Below, in pieces: positions 55,644 through 64,000 of a DNA stretch of 64,000 nt (its first letter is position 1; each line of letters starts with the position of its first letter). The stretch comes from Adiantum capillus-veneris. Lineage: Eukaryota; Streptophyta; Polypodiopsida; Polypodiales; Pteridaceae. The DNA is taken from NCBI GenBank assembly GCA_014529385.2, contig CM043953.1:73929872-73993871 (forward strand), read 5' to 3'. The notes below the pieces were generated by a model. The model made no database searches. It saw only the letters and a program-made list of their open reading frames with translations, and was not told the origin of the DNA. Both the position numbers and the translations under genes were made by a program.

Positions 55644-55910
55644 AATCAGGCATGGGATTCAAGCCTTCATGGGACATTGTGGATATTACAAACGGTTCAT
55701 TTACATGTACGCTATAATTGCAAAACCCATGTATAGCCTGATTACACACTTTGAATGGACTGAGGCGTGTGAAGAATCCTTCATGAAGCTTAAGTAATTT
55801 CTCACTTCAACTCCAATATTGAAAGCAGATTGGAATAAGATATTCCACATACATGTAGATGCTTTTAATTTTTCCATCAGGTGTATACTAGCTCAACCAC
55901 CATCTGTGCA
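55644..55910 (+). pseudogene. Gypsy RT/RNase H junction fragment
   Basis: A forward frame reads IQAFMGHCGYYKRFIYMYA, KPMYSLITHFEWTEACEESF, a stop, then STPILKADWNKIFHIHVDAF and NFSIRCILAQP. This is the RT thumb (LQSFLGHCNYYRRFI) joined to the RNase H start (ILDTDASDFAIGAVLSQ) of a plant Gypsy element. Only ~90 codons survive. It lies on the opposite strand to Gypsy H, so it comes from a different insertion or an inversion. Confidence 0.75.
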
Positions 55911-55951
55911 AATTGTGGTAGCCCAAACTTCAGTTCTCCATTGAGGAAGGT

Positions 55952-56766
55952 TCAAAGAGCTGAGACTAGATCAGGATCTTTATATAGTTTGGACATGATG
56001 GTAGTTCTAACTTTTGAAGACATGAAATCCATCAATTTGGCAATATTTAATGGCACCTTTTGGGCTTCAGTCCCTTGACATGGGGAAGATGGGATCTCCA
56101 TTTCTTCGATAGGATCAGGTAGTCCCTCTGTAAACATTCTTTCCATCAAGAAGTGAGTATGCCCACTTTCCCATGACTTTAAATCACTTTCTTCTTGGAT
56201 GACACTAGGTATGGCTAAGGGTCTATGGAACTGGTGAGGTTGTTGTTTCATAAGGAACATGGTGTCTGTAATTTGGATCTGCCTAGGTGCTGGTTCTAGA
56301 TCGCTTTGGGTATCTTCTACCAAACTCCTTAATTGCTTGACTCGCTCGATCTCCTCTGTAGGGTTTGGATAAGTTCCTATCTTCTTCTTGGATCATGGCC
56401 ATTGTAGCTCATGAAGATCTTCCTTGTTGGTTTCTATCTTAGTGTTCATTTTGGTCTCCATGGTTCACTTAAATCAGAATCCTCTTTAGCATCATTTTCA
56501 TATATACGGGGTCGTCACCAGTCCCTATGTTGGTCTTTGAACTGGGGTCTGATTTCGTTGCTTTTTGCGATCTCTTCCTTTGTGTTTTCTTCTTTTTTTG
56601 AGATTGGGCAATTGATGTCGTGTCTCTTTCCTCAAGAATATAATTTTTTTTTGGAGCATTGATTGTGTTAGTACGTTTACTGGTACCACAGGTGTACTTT
56701 GTGATGGCTCCTCGGTAACCTCAATCAAATTTAATGGCGTGATCTTTGGTGCATTTGGATTATTTG
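55952..56766 (-). pseudogene. Gypsy H gag-pro region, downstream of Copia C
   Basis: The minus-strand reading continues the Gypsy H gag across Copia C as NNPNAPKITPLNLIEVTEEP and SQSTPVVPVNVLTQSML, then a Lys/Arg-rich stretch RKETRHQLPNLKKRRKHKGR. After breaks, another open segment (56323-55952) has no recognised domain. This may be the linker between gag and protease; no protease active site was found before the strand switch near 55920. Confidence 0.55.
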
Positions 56767-56958
56767 TGTTGGGGTATAAAGCCCAATGTGGTCGCCCAGG
56801 TAAGTGGGCGGGCCGCCAGGTATGTACACATATTCTTTTGTTAAAACCTAATAAGAACTCACTATGCTCTACACATTACAGTAGAGCGAGTTCACCATAT
56901 CGTCGTGCTCTTCTTCTCGCACTCTCTCTCGCGTCGCACTTTCGCTCGTACTCCTTCA
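56767..56958 (+). repeat. 5' LTR of Copia C
   Basis: Starts TGTTGGGGTATAAAGCCC and ends GTACTCCTTCA. The first ~20 bases resemble the start of the Copia B LTR (TGTTGGGATTAAAGCCC); the rest is different. Confidence 0.95.
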
Positions 56959-56960
56959 AC

Positions 56961-56973
56961 TGGTATCAGAGCT
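56961..56973 (+). other. Primer binding site of Copia C
   Basis: TGGTATCAGAGCT, matching the initiator tRNA-Met PBS, two bases after the LTR. Confidence 0.95.
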
Positions 56974-58056
56974 CAGATCGAGGCTCGGGGCAACACTGCA
57001 GGAGGCTAGAGTCACCAGCTCAGATTGGAGTGAAATTCGACAGGCAAAGACACGCCCCCAAATCTCGTGGGAGAGCGTGAAGGACTTGGTGTTCTCAGAA
57101 TTTCATTCTGAGGTCATCTCGGCCACCGTTCGGCTTCGACAAAGGTCTGCGTAGGCCATTTTCGACTACGTGGTCTCGACGGGTGCAGATCCGACTCTGC
57201 AAATTTGGGGTTTTTCGGCCTACGACTACAGGTGCTGAGGATATCGACACTCCCAGAGTGTTGATTTGTGGTTGTCTACACATCGAAGGACGGCTCACAG
57301 TTCTTGGAGGCGTGTCACATACAACACGGGCGCATCTACACACAGACTGTACGCGACATCCACTAGTTCATCAGGTAGCTTGTGTTTGCTGCTTGATATT
57401 CCAGATTTCATCCTGACATTGCAGGTACTTCCACATGGGATGTATTGTAAGAGATGATGTATGTTTGTTGAGGGTTTGTTGGCTGTGAGTCACGCAGCAA
57501 ACAACCGCCGCAGCGGTTACAACATACAGTGGGAAATTTGTGGATGTATGACTTTGTGGGAAGTCTATGTACTATCAGATTTACTGCAGCCTTTGTTGAG
57601 GGTCGAGTGAGGTTTTATTGAGTTGGGGGATTCTCGAATGTTGAGATCCTTTCGGTGATACAGGTCTTGGAGCGATCCCTCGAGCACCCTTAGATAGGCA
57701 GCTAGGATGTATTGACTATGAGTTAGACAGTTGGGATTGCATCTTTGCTTTACTGCCATTGAGGCATTGTCTCAATCTATGCTTACAGGACAGTGACAGG
57801 ACAGTCAGAGATAGTACAGGTGCAGGACAGGTTTACCCGTAGCTTACAGTGTCAGAGAGACAGTGTTTTTTGAGCTGTTTCTTGGTCTGTTTTGAGTACA
57901 CCAGAGCCATTTTACAAAGGAGACTCTGCCAAAATTTCTGGAAAATCTGAAGCTTTCTTGGTTCATTTGACAGGTTGATATTGGTTCAGAGGTCAGTTTA
58001 CAGGGGAAACTCTGCCGAATTTTTCCCAGGAAAGTAAACCACTGTGAAGCGTAGCT
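56974..58056 (+). other. Copia C 5' leader
   Basis: About 1.1 kb between PBS and gag ATG with only short open frames. GC-rich inverted words (ACCGCCGCAGCGGT) lie near 57509. No gene is supported. Confidence 0.7.
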
Positions 58057-59484
58057 ATGGCTGGATCACATGACACTGCTCTTCACAATATCAAGAATCT
58101 GGATGGAACCAATTTCCCATTGTGGAAGAAGCAGATTTGGCACGTGTTGGTACAAAAGAAGCAGATAAAACCTATAAAGCTCAAGGGGATAAAACCAGAA
58201 GATATGGACGAAGATGAATGGAGCGAAATGGATGAATTGGCACTTTCTACCATTATGCTGACTTTGGAAGAAAGCGTTTACTTCAATGTAGCAGACGAGA
58301 TGTCGGCTTATCAAGCATGGTTAAAGCTGAGTGATCTTTATGAGAAGCAGAGTGCAGCTTCACAGGTATACTGGCTTAAGAAGCTTGTTGACTTGAAGAT
58401 GAAAGAAGGGACACCTATGTCCAATCATCTGAATGAATTCAACACAATCTATAGTCAGTTGTCAGCTCAAGGTGTCAAGTTTGATGAACCTGTTAGAGCT
58501 ATGTTCCTTTTGATCACATTGCCGGAAAGTTGGGACACTTTTCACACAACTTTGAGTAATTTTGCACCTCCAGATGGTTTGAACATAGCAGGTGTAGAAG
58601 GAAGTCTGCTTACTGAAGAAACCAATAGAAAGACAGTGGAGAAAGGCAAAGGAACAGCCTTAGTTGTCAGGGGAAGGACCAAAGAAAAGTACAAAGGTGG
58701 AAAGAGGAATGAGTCTCATAGCAAGTCCCGCAGTGCTAAAGGCAAGAGTGACATAGAATGCTACCATTGTGGCAAGAAGGGTCACATGAAAAGAGACTGC
58801 AGAGAATGGAAAGCAGAAAAAGGCAAAGAGAAAGCTGAAGACCATGGTGAGAAGAACAAGTCCTCAGTGAAGATTCAAGAAATAAATGTGACAAACATTG
58901 TTGCAGAGGATGACAGTCTAGTGTCAGGAGACATCTACTTCTTGAAGAATACAATGGACTCAGCTCTTCTTACAGCATCTGATGGAAATGCACTGAGTGA
59001 CTGGATTATAGACTCAGGGGCATCACTTCATGTGTCTCCAAACAAGGAGTGGTTTACTTCTTATGTGACCACTAAAGATCATGTTCGGCTAGGCAATGGG
59101 CAGACATGTGAGATCTTAGGTGTTGGAGATGTTCAATTGAAGTTTCAGAATGGCTCTTCTTTCACGCTGAAGAATGTGAGACATGTTCCCGCAATTACAA
59201 AGAGCTTGATCAGCATAGGTTTACTTGATGATGCTGGCTATGTCACCACTTTTGGACAGAACATGTGGAAGATATCCAAGGGTTCTATGACAGTAGCACA
59301 TGGAGTAAAGTCTGGAGGACTTTACATGATTTATGTATCAAATGTCTCTAAAAATGTAATCAATGTAACCGAGCAGCCGAATGTTTCTTTGTGGCATAGC
59401 CGGTTAGGACATATGTCCAAGAAGGGAATGGAAATCTTGTCTCGTTCTGGTTATTTGCCTGGCTTTTCATTTAATGATTTTTAA
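58057..59484 (+). CDS. Copia C gag, protease and GAG-pre-integrase
   Basis: ATG 58057 opens 475 codons. Gag has MAGSHDTALHNIKNLDG, NFPLWKKQIWHVLVQKK and HLNEFNTIYSQLSAQ. An intact zinc knuckle CYHCGKKGHMKRDC lies at residues 235-248, with no stop before it (unlike Copia B). Protease DWIIDSGASLHVSP has DSGA at 319-322. GAG-pre-integrase reads VSLWHSRLGHMSKKGMEIL. The frame ends at a TAA at 59482-59484, replacing a Glu codon, and a 2-base deficit follows within 25 bases, so integrase is out of frame. Confidence 0.93.
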   Translation: MAGSHDTALHNIKNLDGTNFPLWKKQIWHVLVQKKQIKPIKLKGIKPEDMDEDEWSEMDELALSTIMLTLEESVYFNVADEMSAYQAWLKLSDLYEKQSAASQVYWLKKLVDLKMKEGTPMSNHLNEFNTIYSQLSAQGVKFDEPVRAMFLLITLPESWDTFHTTLSNFAPPDGLNIAGVEGSLLTEETNRKTVEKGKGTALVVRGRTKEKYKGGKRNESHSKSRSAKGKSDIECYHCGKKGHMKRDCREWKAEKGKEKAEDHGEKNKSSVKIQEINVTNIVAEDDSLVSGDIYFLKNTMDSALLTASDGNALSDWIIDSGASLHVSPNKEWFTSYVTTKDHVRLGNGQTCEILGVGDVQLKFQNGSSFTLKNVRHVPAITKSLISIGLLDDAGYVTTFGQNMWKISKGSMTVAHGVKSGGLYMIYVSNVSKNVINVTEQPNVSLWHSRLGHMSKKGMEILSRSGYLPGFSFNDF

Positions 59485-60360
59485 TTCTGTGAACATTGTG
59501 TATTGTAAGCAAACACAGCAACCACATAAGCATAGAAGCAGTAGAAGAGATACACAGTTGGCACTTGTTCATAGTGATTTGTGTGGACCTATGCCTAACC
59601 TATCTCTAGGGGGAGCTTCTTACTTTATGACATTTATAGATGATTACTCAAGAAAAGTATGGGTTTACTTTCTCAAGCACAAGGATGAAGCGTTTAGTGT
59701 TTTCAAAACGTTTGTGACACTTGTGGAGAATCAGAGTGGCAAGAAGCTTAAATGCTTACGCACTGACAATGGTGGAGAGTATGTTTCAAAGGCCTTTCAG
59801 GACTTTTGTGAGTCAAAAGGTATAAAATGTGAACTTACTGCTCCTTACAATCCTCCTCAAAATGGTGTTGCTGAGAGGATGAATAGGACCATACAAGAGA
59901 AGGCTAGAAGTATGTTGTCTAATGCACAGCTGCCAAATGGGTTTTGGGCTGAAGCTGTATCAACAGCTGTTCATCTTGTAAATAGATCTCCTAGCAAGGT
60001 TTTACAGAAGGATTCAGTGCCAGAGATGGTATGGTCAGGCAAAATTCCCTCATACAAGCATCTCAGAGTCTTTGGCTATGAGGCATATACTCATGTTCCA
60101 AAGGAATTTAGGAACAAACTTGAGCCAAAGAGTAGAAAGTGCATCTTTCTAGGCTTTGGTAATTCTGGTGAGATGGGGTACAGACTTTGGGATCCCGAAT
60201 CCAGAAAGGTTGTCCGCAGCAATGATGTTCACTTAATGAATCCAAATATCATTCTAAACCAGAGAGGGTTGAGGAGATTAGAAGAGTTGTCTTCCAAGAA
60301 GATGGACCTGCACGTGCAAGACAAAATGTCAGGGCTCAAGAGTAGCAAGGACAGGATAGA
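59474..60360 (+). pseudogene. Copia C integrase
   Basis: This shifted frame continues to 60454 and carries VYCKQTQQPHKHRSS, ALVHSDLCGPMPNLSLGG, MTFIDDYSRKVWVYFLKHKD (first Asp), RTDNGGEYVSKAF (second Asp) and PQNGVAERMNRTIQ (Glu). The C-terminal core follows as VFGYEAYTHVPKEFRNKLEP and MGYRLWDPESRKVVRSNDV. A frameshift at about 60233 moves the linker to the RT into another frame. Confidence 0.9.
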
Positions 60361-61623
60361 GTGGAACCACAGGTTGTGGCCGAGCTTGAGCCACCTATTG
60401 TGCATAGATCTGGACGTGTCACGCGACCTCCTGATAGGTTTGTTCCATCTATGAACTATGTCATGTTGACTGATTGCAATGAGCCTTCATGTTACAAGGA
60501 AGCAGTGCAAATGAAGGACTCCGGGAATTGGCAATTGGCCATGCAATCAGAGATGACAGCTCTGCATAAAAACAAGACATGGAAGCTAGTTAAATTACCA
60601 CAGGGCAAAAAGGCTCTACCTTGTAAATGGGTTTACAAGTATAAGATCACCGCTCATGATAGTCAGCCAAAGTACAAAGCAAGGCTTGTTGCCAAGGGCT
60701 TTAAGCAAGAACAAGGCATTGACTTTGATGAAGTCTTCTCTCCGGTGGTCAAAATGACTACATTGAGATGCTTTCTTGCATTGGTTGCCATATTAGATTT
60801 GGTGTTGCACCAAATGGATGTCAAGACAGCGTTCTTGCATGGTGATTTAGATGTGGAAATTTACATGCAGTAGCCAGAAGGGTTTGTTGAGAAAGGCAAG
60901 GAAGATTGGGTATGCCAGTTGTTAAAGAGTCTTTATGGCTTAAAACAATCACCGAGGGCATGGTACCATAAATTCCACAAGTTTATGCTTTCTCAAGGCT
61001 ACAAACGTAGTGAGTTCGATCACTGTCTATATACAAAGAAGGCTAAGGATGGCAGTTGGTTGATCCTTATTTTGTATGTGGATGACATGTTGATTGCTGG
61101 CAAGCACTTGGAAGAAATTTCAGCTTTGAAGTCAAAGATGGCAAAATCGTTTGACATGAAAGACATGGGTGAGGCAAGTCATATACTTGGTATGCGCATA
61201 GAGAGAGACAGATCAAAGAAGTTGATTTGGTTATCTCAAACAGAGTATATTGACAAGGTTTTGCAACGTTTCAATATGGAGAAGGGAAAGGCATTGAGTG
61301 TTCCATTGCCACCATATGTGAAACTTAGCAAACAAGATTGTCCTGTGTCTAAGGAAGAACAGGCTGAAATGGATAAGATTCCATATGCGTCTGCAGTGGG
61401 TAGTTTGATGTATGCAATGATTGCTACTCGCCCAGACATTGCATTTGCAGTGGGAGTAGTAAGTCGATACATGTCAAACCCACGCAAGAAACATTGGGAG
61501 GCAGTGAAAGGAATATTGAGATACCTGAAAGCTACAAAGAGTATGCGTATATGCTATGGGAGTCAGGAGCTAAGTGTAAAGGGTTTTACAGACTCAGATT
61601 ATGCAGGTGACTTAGACAACTGA
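60361..61623 (+). pseudogene. Copia C reverse transcriptase
   Basis: The RT reads KWVYKYKITAHDSQPKYKAR, GFKQEQGIDFDEVFSPVVK and HQMDVKTAFLHGDLDVEIYM, then a TAG at 60871-60873 (CAG in Copia B). It continues in frame with LLKSLYGLKQSPRAWYHKF, ILILYVDDMLIAGKH (intact YVDD), MGEASHILGMRIERDR and ATRPDIAFAVGVVSRYM. It ends at a TGA at 61621-61623 inside the RNase H start GFTDSDYAGDLDN. Confidence 0.92.
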
Positions 61624-62034
61624 AGGTCTACGTCAGGGTATGTCTTTACATTGGCTGGTGGAGCAGTATCATGGCGTTCTAGATTACAAGATTGTGTTAC
61701 TCAGTCTACTATAGAGGCTGAATATGTTGCAGCATCAGAGGCATGCAAAGAATCAATTTGGCGTAATCGACTAGTAACAGATTTGGGAATCAAAGAAGAG
61801 ATGCCTGTGTTATATTGTGATAGTCAAAGTGCTATACAATTGGCTCGCAATCCAGTTTATCACTCAAAGACAAAGCATGTGGATGTGAAGTATCATTTCA
61901 TCAGGGAAATGCTCGAGGATAAACAACTTCAGCTTGTCAAAGTTCACACCACAGAAAATCCTGCTGATCTACTTACAAAAGGACTTCCCTCAGAGAGCTT
62001 TGCACATTTTCGCAAGCAGTTAGGTGTAGGGTAG
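61570..62034 (+). pseudogene. Copia C RNase H
   Basis: After the TGA the same frame gives RSTSGYVFTLAGGAVSWRSR, IEAEYVAASEACKESIW, CDSQSAIQLARNPVYHSKTK and ENPADLLTKGLPSESFAHFR, ending at a stop at 62032-62034. The three acidic blocks (TDSD, EAEY, CDSQ) are present. The TGA most simply reflects a CGA-to-TGA transition, since Copia B has Arg here. Confidence 0.9.
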
Positions 62035-62110
62035 TACATCACTTCTCTACATCTCTTGTATATTAGCTTGTATAGTAGCTTCTCTCACACTTAAAGTACC
62101 ACATTGGACT

Positions 62111-62123
62111 TTAAGTGGGAGGT
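62111..62123 (+). other. Polypurine tract of Copia C
   Basis: TTAAGTGGGAGGT directly precedes the 3' LTR and equals the Copia B tract. Confidence 0.85.
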
Positions 62124-62315
62124 TGTTGGGATATAAAGCCCAATGTGGTCGCCCAGGTAAGTGGGCGGGCCGCCAGGTATGTACACATATTCTTTTGTTA
62201 AAACCTAATAAGAACTCACTATGCTCTACACATTATAGTAGAGCGAGTTCACCATATCGTCGTGCTCTTCTTCTCGCACTCTCTCTCGTGTCGCACTTCC
62301 GCTCGCACTCCTTCA
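62124..62315 (+). repeat. 3' LTR of Copia C
   Basis: 192 bp; 187 of 192 positions equal the 5' LTR by eye. It is followed by the TSD ATTTG. Confidence 0.95.
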
Positions 62316-62830
62316 ATTTGGACATTGGGCAATCAAATGATCTATGCCACATTGATTACACATGAGTATCGGCATTGTAGACGTGCTCGCTTGATTGGTT
62401 TGCATTAGTGTGGCGTTCTTTTGTAGCCTAATAGTACACTCAGCCACACGATGCGGACCTCCACACTCATAGCATTGAAGAGGTGGTCTCTTAGTAGTGT
62501 AATTGATATTTTGGCCTCTTGCAGCAAGAGCAACTACTTGATAGATAGGTTTGACTTGTCCCCAATAGTCCTCCATGTAGTATTGTGGAATTTCTTCAAG
62601 CACATCCATCCCATAGGCAATATTACGATCTATATCTTCCTCACAGCATTCCAAACAAGCAATAGATGGCTCACAACCCACTTGATTCACATAAGTGATT
62701 CTTGGATGTGGTGGTTGCGGTCCTAGCACTGGAGGTGGTAAGGGTGTTGTTTGAACAACATTTTGGGCCCTAGGGACCATGTGTTGTGTTGTTTGTTCAA
62801 GAGGTGGGGCCGGCATCAATGCAGGCACTC
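62316..62830 (-). pseudogene. Gypsy H gag zinc-knuckle region
   Basis: The minus-strand frame MPALMPAPPLEQTTQHM onward is Pro/Gln-rich, then acidic (ACLECCEEDIDRNIAYGMDV). It ends with two zinc knuckles of the form C-X2-C-X3-H-X4-C: CYECGGPHRVAEC and CNQCGIDHLIAQC. Two tandem knuckles with a three-residue middle spacing are a feature of some plant Gypsy gags. The reading runs into Copia C at the TSD and is picked up again at 56766. Confidence 0.8.
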
Positions 62831-62960
62831 GAGGTGTGTCTGTCCATGCTAAGGTTGGTCTATTGTCTGTCGCGCACTTAAATACTATGCAATCCTTAGC
62901 TTGATGACCATACCTCCCACAGGCATTGTAGTTCCAATTGAATTTTACTCTAAAAGTAGA

Positions 62961-63710
62961 TCATTCACTGGTACTATGCAGTCCATAGCATACTGAGCAC
63001 CATTGTTGCTCCCTTCTTGGATACAAATGAATGTTCGAAGCACGATTATCTCTAAGACTCTCTTGAATGGCCTTGGTGATATCTGCTAAAGTCATCTCAG
63101 ATATCTTTGGCTCCTTAGCAATAGGCTTTAGGGTCATTGACTGATGCCCCGATGCTTGCGAGCTAATAGATTTAGACTCAACAGACACTCTTTCTCCTTG
63201 AATCATTAAATTATCCTCCAATTATATCGCATTGGTGGTGACTGCTTCCCAAGTGGTGATACCTCTAATGACTAGGCCATTGTAGATATCCTCATGTCGT
63301 AATCCCCTAATGAATCTATCAAGCAATTGATTATTATTGAAGCACTCATTTGGATTACAACGAGAACTCAAATGCTTTAAGCAACTAATAAAGTCTCTCA
63401 CCAACTCTCCTTCCTCTCGTTGGGCTTCCTGGAGTTGAGAGGCTACACCCCAAAGCACTCCCTCTCGTATGTATTCTTTCAAGAACAATCTCCTAAGAGT
63501 AGGGTAAATCATTTTTTCTTCCACCCTTAGGGTTCTATACCAATCCCCAGCCTTTCCACTTAAGGTTAGGCTTAAAGCATTACTCTTATGCAGGTCATTG
63601 TGTTCTCCTAGAGAATCGCATATTTGTTCAAACACTTCGATATGCTTTCTCACATCCCCGTCTCCACTAAATTTTAGTGTGAGCTTGGCTATTTGTACTG
63701 CTTTACTTCT
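62961..63710 (-). pseudogene. Gypsy H gag capsid domain
   Basis: The minus-strand reading holds VQIAKLTLKFSGDGDVRKHI, SNALSLTLSGKAGDWYRTL, YPTLRRLFLKEYIREGVLW, GELVRDFISCLKHLSSRCNP and LLDRFIRGLRHEDIYNGLV, the standard retrotransposon-gag block. A stop at 63222 is followed in frame by MIQGERVSVESKSISSQ and ISEMTLADITKAIQESLRDN. An earlier break lies near 63715. Confidence 0.85.
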
Positions 63711-64000
63711 AGGTTATCTATCAGGCATGTTACACATATTCTCAGCAATAGATCAACCGATAGCTTGAGCAAATGTTGCCAAGTCACCTAAGTGAGCAGG
63801 AACCGTGGGTGGAGGTGCTTCAGAGACTACATGTGGAGTAGGTATTGGCATTGGGTTTGGCGCATAGGAAGCCCTTGGGTTCCACGTTTCAAGTACGGTG
63901 TTGCGCCATGTGGCTGCCCAAAATTCATATGTGTGGCCCAAGGCATAGCAGACGTCGAATGTGACATGCTAATGCTAGCCGGTATGGTCCCATGGAAATA
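63711..64000 (-). pseudogene. Gypsy H gag N-terminal region (runs off the window)
   Basis: A Pro-rich minus-strand reading (NPRASYAPNPMPIPTPHVV, APPPTVPAHLGDLATFAQAI) precedes the capsid block and continues toward the window edge. The true start, PBS and 5' LTR should lie beyond 64000. Confidence 0.6.

Larger units (their letters stand above)
56767..62315 (+). mobile_element. Copia C: complete but inactivated Copia element
   Basis: The element is 5549 bp with 192-bp LTRs at 56767-56958 and 62124-62315 and TG...CA ends. The TSD ATTTG lies at 56762-56766 and 62316-62320, with an exact initiator-Met PBS and a PPT. LTRs differ at five positions, all transitions. All domains are present and closely related to Copia B, but coding is broken by three nonsense codons and two frameshifts. 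It split the Gypsy H gag reading. Confidence 0.95.

Overview
This window is intergenic DNA from a large, transposon-rich land-plant genome. The evidence is plant-type LTR retrotransposons (Copia with gag/zinc-knuckle/protease/GAG-pre-integrase/integrase/RT/RNase H order, and Ty3/Gypsy including a chromodomain element), CACTA (En/Spm) transposase genes of the plant TNP2-DUF4218-DUF4216 type, initiator-tRNA-Met primer binding sites, and a short interstitial run of the plant telomere unit CCCTAAA. I see no convincing host protein-coding gene, tRNA or rRNA. A fern or other large-genome lineage is possible, but the sequence alone does not decide it.

Layout. 0-4.2 kb: a possible 3' end of an LTR element, then minus-strand Gypsy debris (integrase, then protease). 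4.2-6.3 kb: a short repeat unit with long TC tails. 5.0-5.5 kb and 22.1-22.6 kb: a ~490-bp dispersed direct repeat. 6.5-8.6 kb: a decayed LINE. 9.8-10.6 kb: an unidentified broken ORF cut by a CACTA terminus. 11.6-22 kb: an old Gypsy relic (F) whose long LTR is interrupted by Gypsy chromovirus E (13666-21153, 5-bp TSD, 123-bp LTRs), which itself carries a ~1.6-kb insertion. 24.3-25.6 kb: a second, more decayed TNP2 pseudogene. 26-32.7 kb: mostly AT-rich non-coding DNA with telomere-like degenerate repeats, a TIR element, a cluster of TGATCA palindromes, a 143-bp hairpin and a small acidic ORF. 32.7-34.0 kb: a Copia RNase H relic and two candidate LTRs.

36.7-54.5 kb is best read as one ~17.8-kb nested CACTA element. 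It has matching degenerate termini at 36690 and 54497 (flanks ATA/ACA), minus-strand TNP2 (47.7-44.5 kb plus a tail at 38.9 kb) and a TNPA-like gene with an apparently intact intron (38.7-37.6 kb). It was invaded by Copia B (38953-44521, perfect TSD, nearly identical LTRs, almost intact coding) and by Copia D (48551-52924, 5'-truncated against a telomere-like AACCTA array). 55.6-64 kb: a plus-strand Gypsy RT/RNase H fragment, then a minus-strand Gypsy H gag region split by Copia C (56767-62315, perfect TSD, 97% identical LTRs).

The insertions give a relative chronology: CACTA and Gypsy F/H are oldest, Gypsy E is intermediate (9 differences in 123 LTR bases), then Copia C (5/192), then Copia B (3 substitutions plus a 2-bp indel over ~226). 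All motif readings and identity counts were made by eye.
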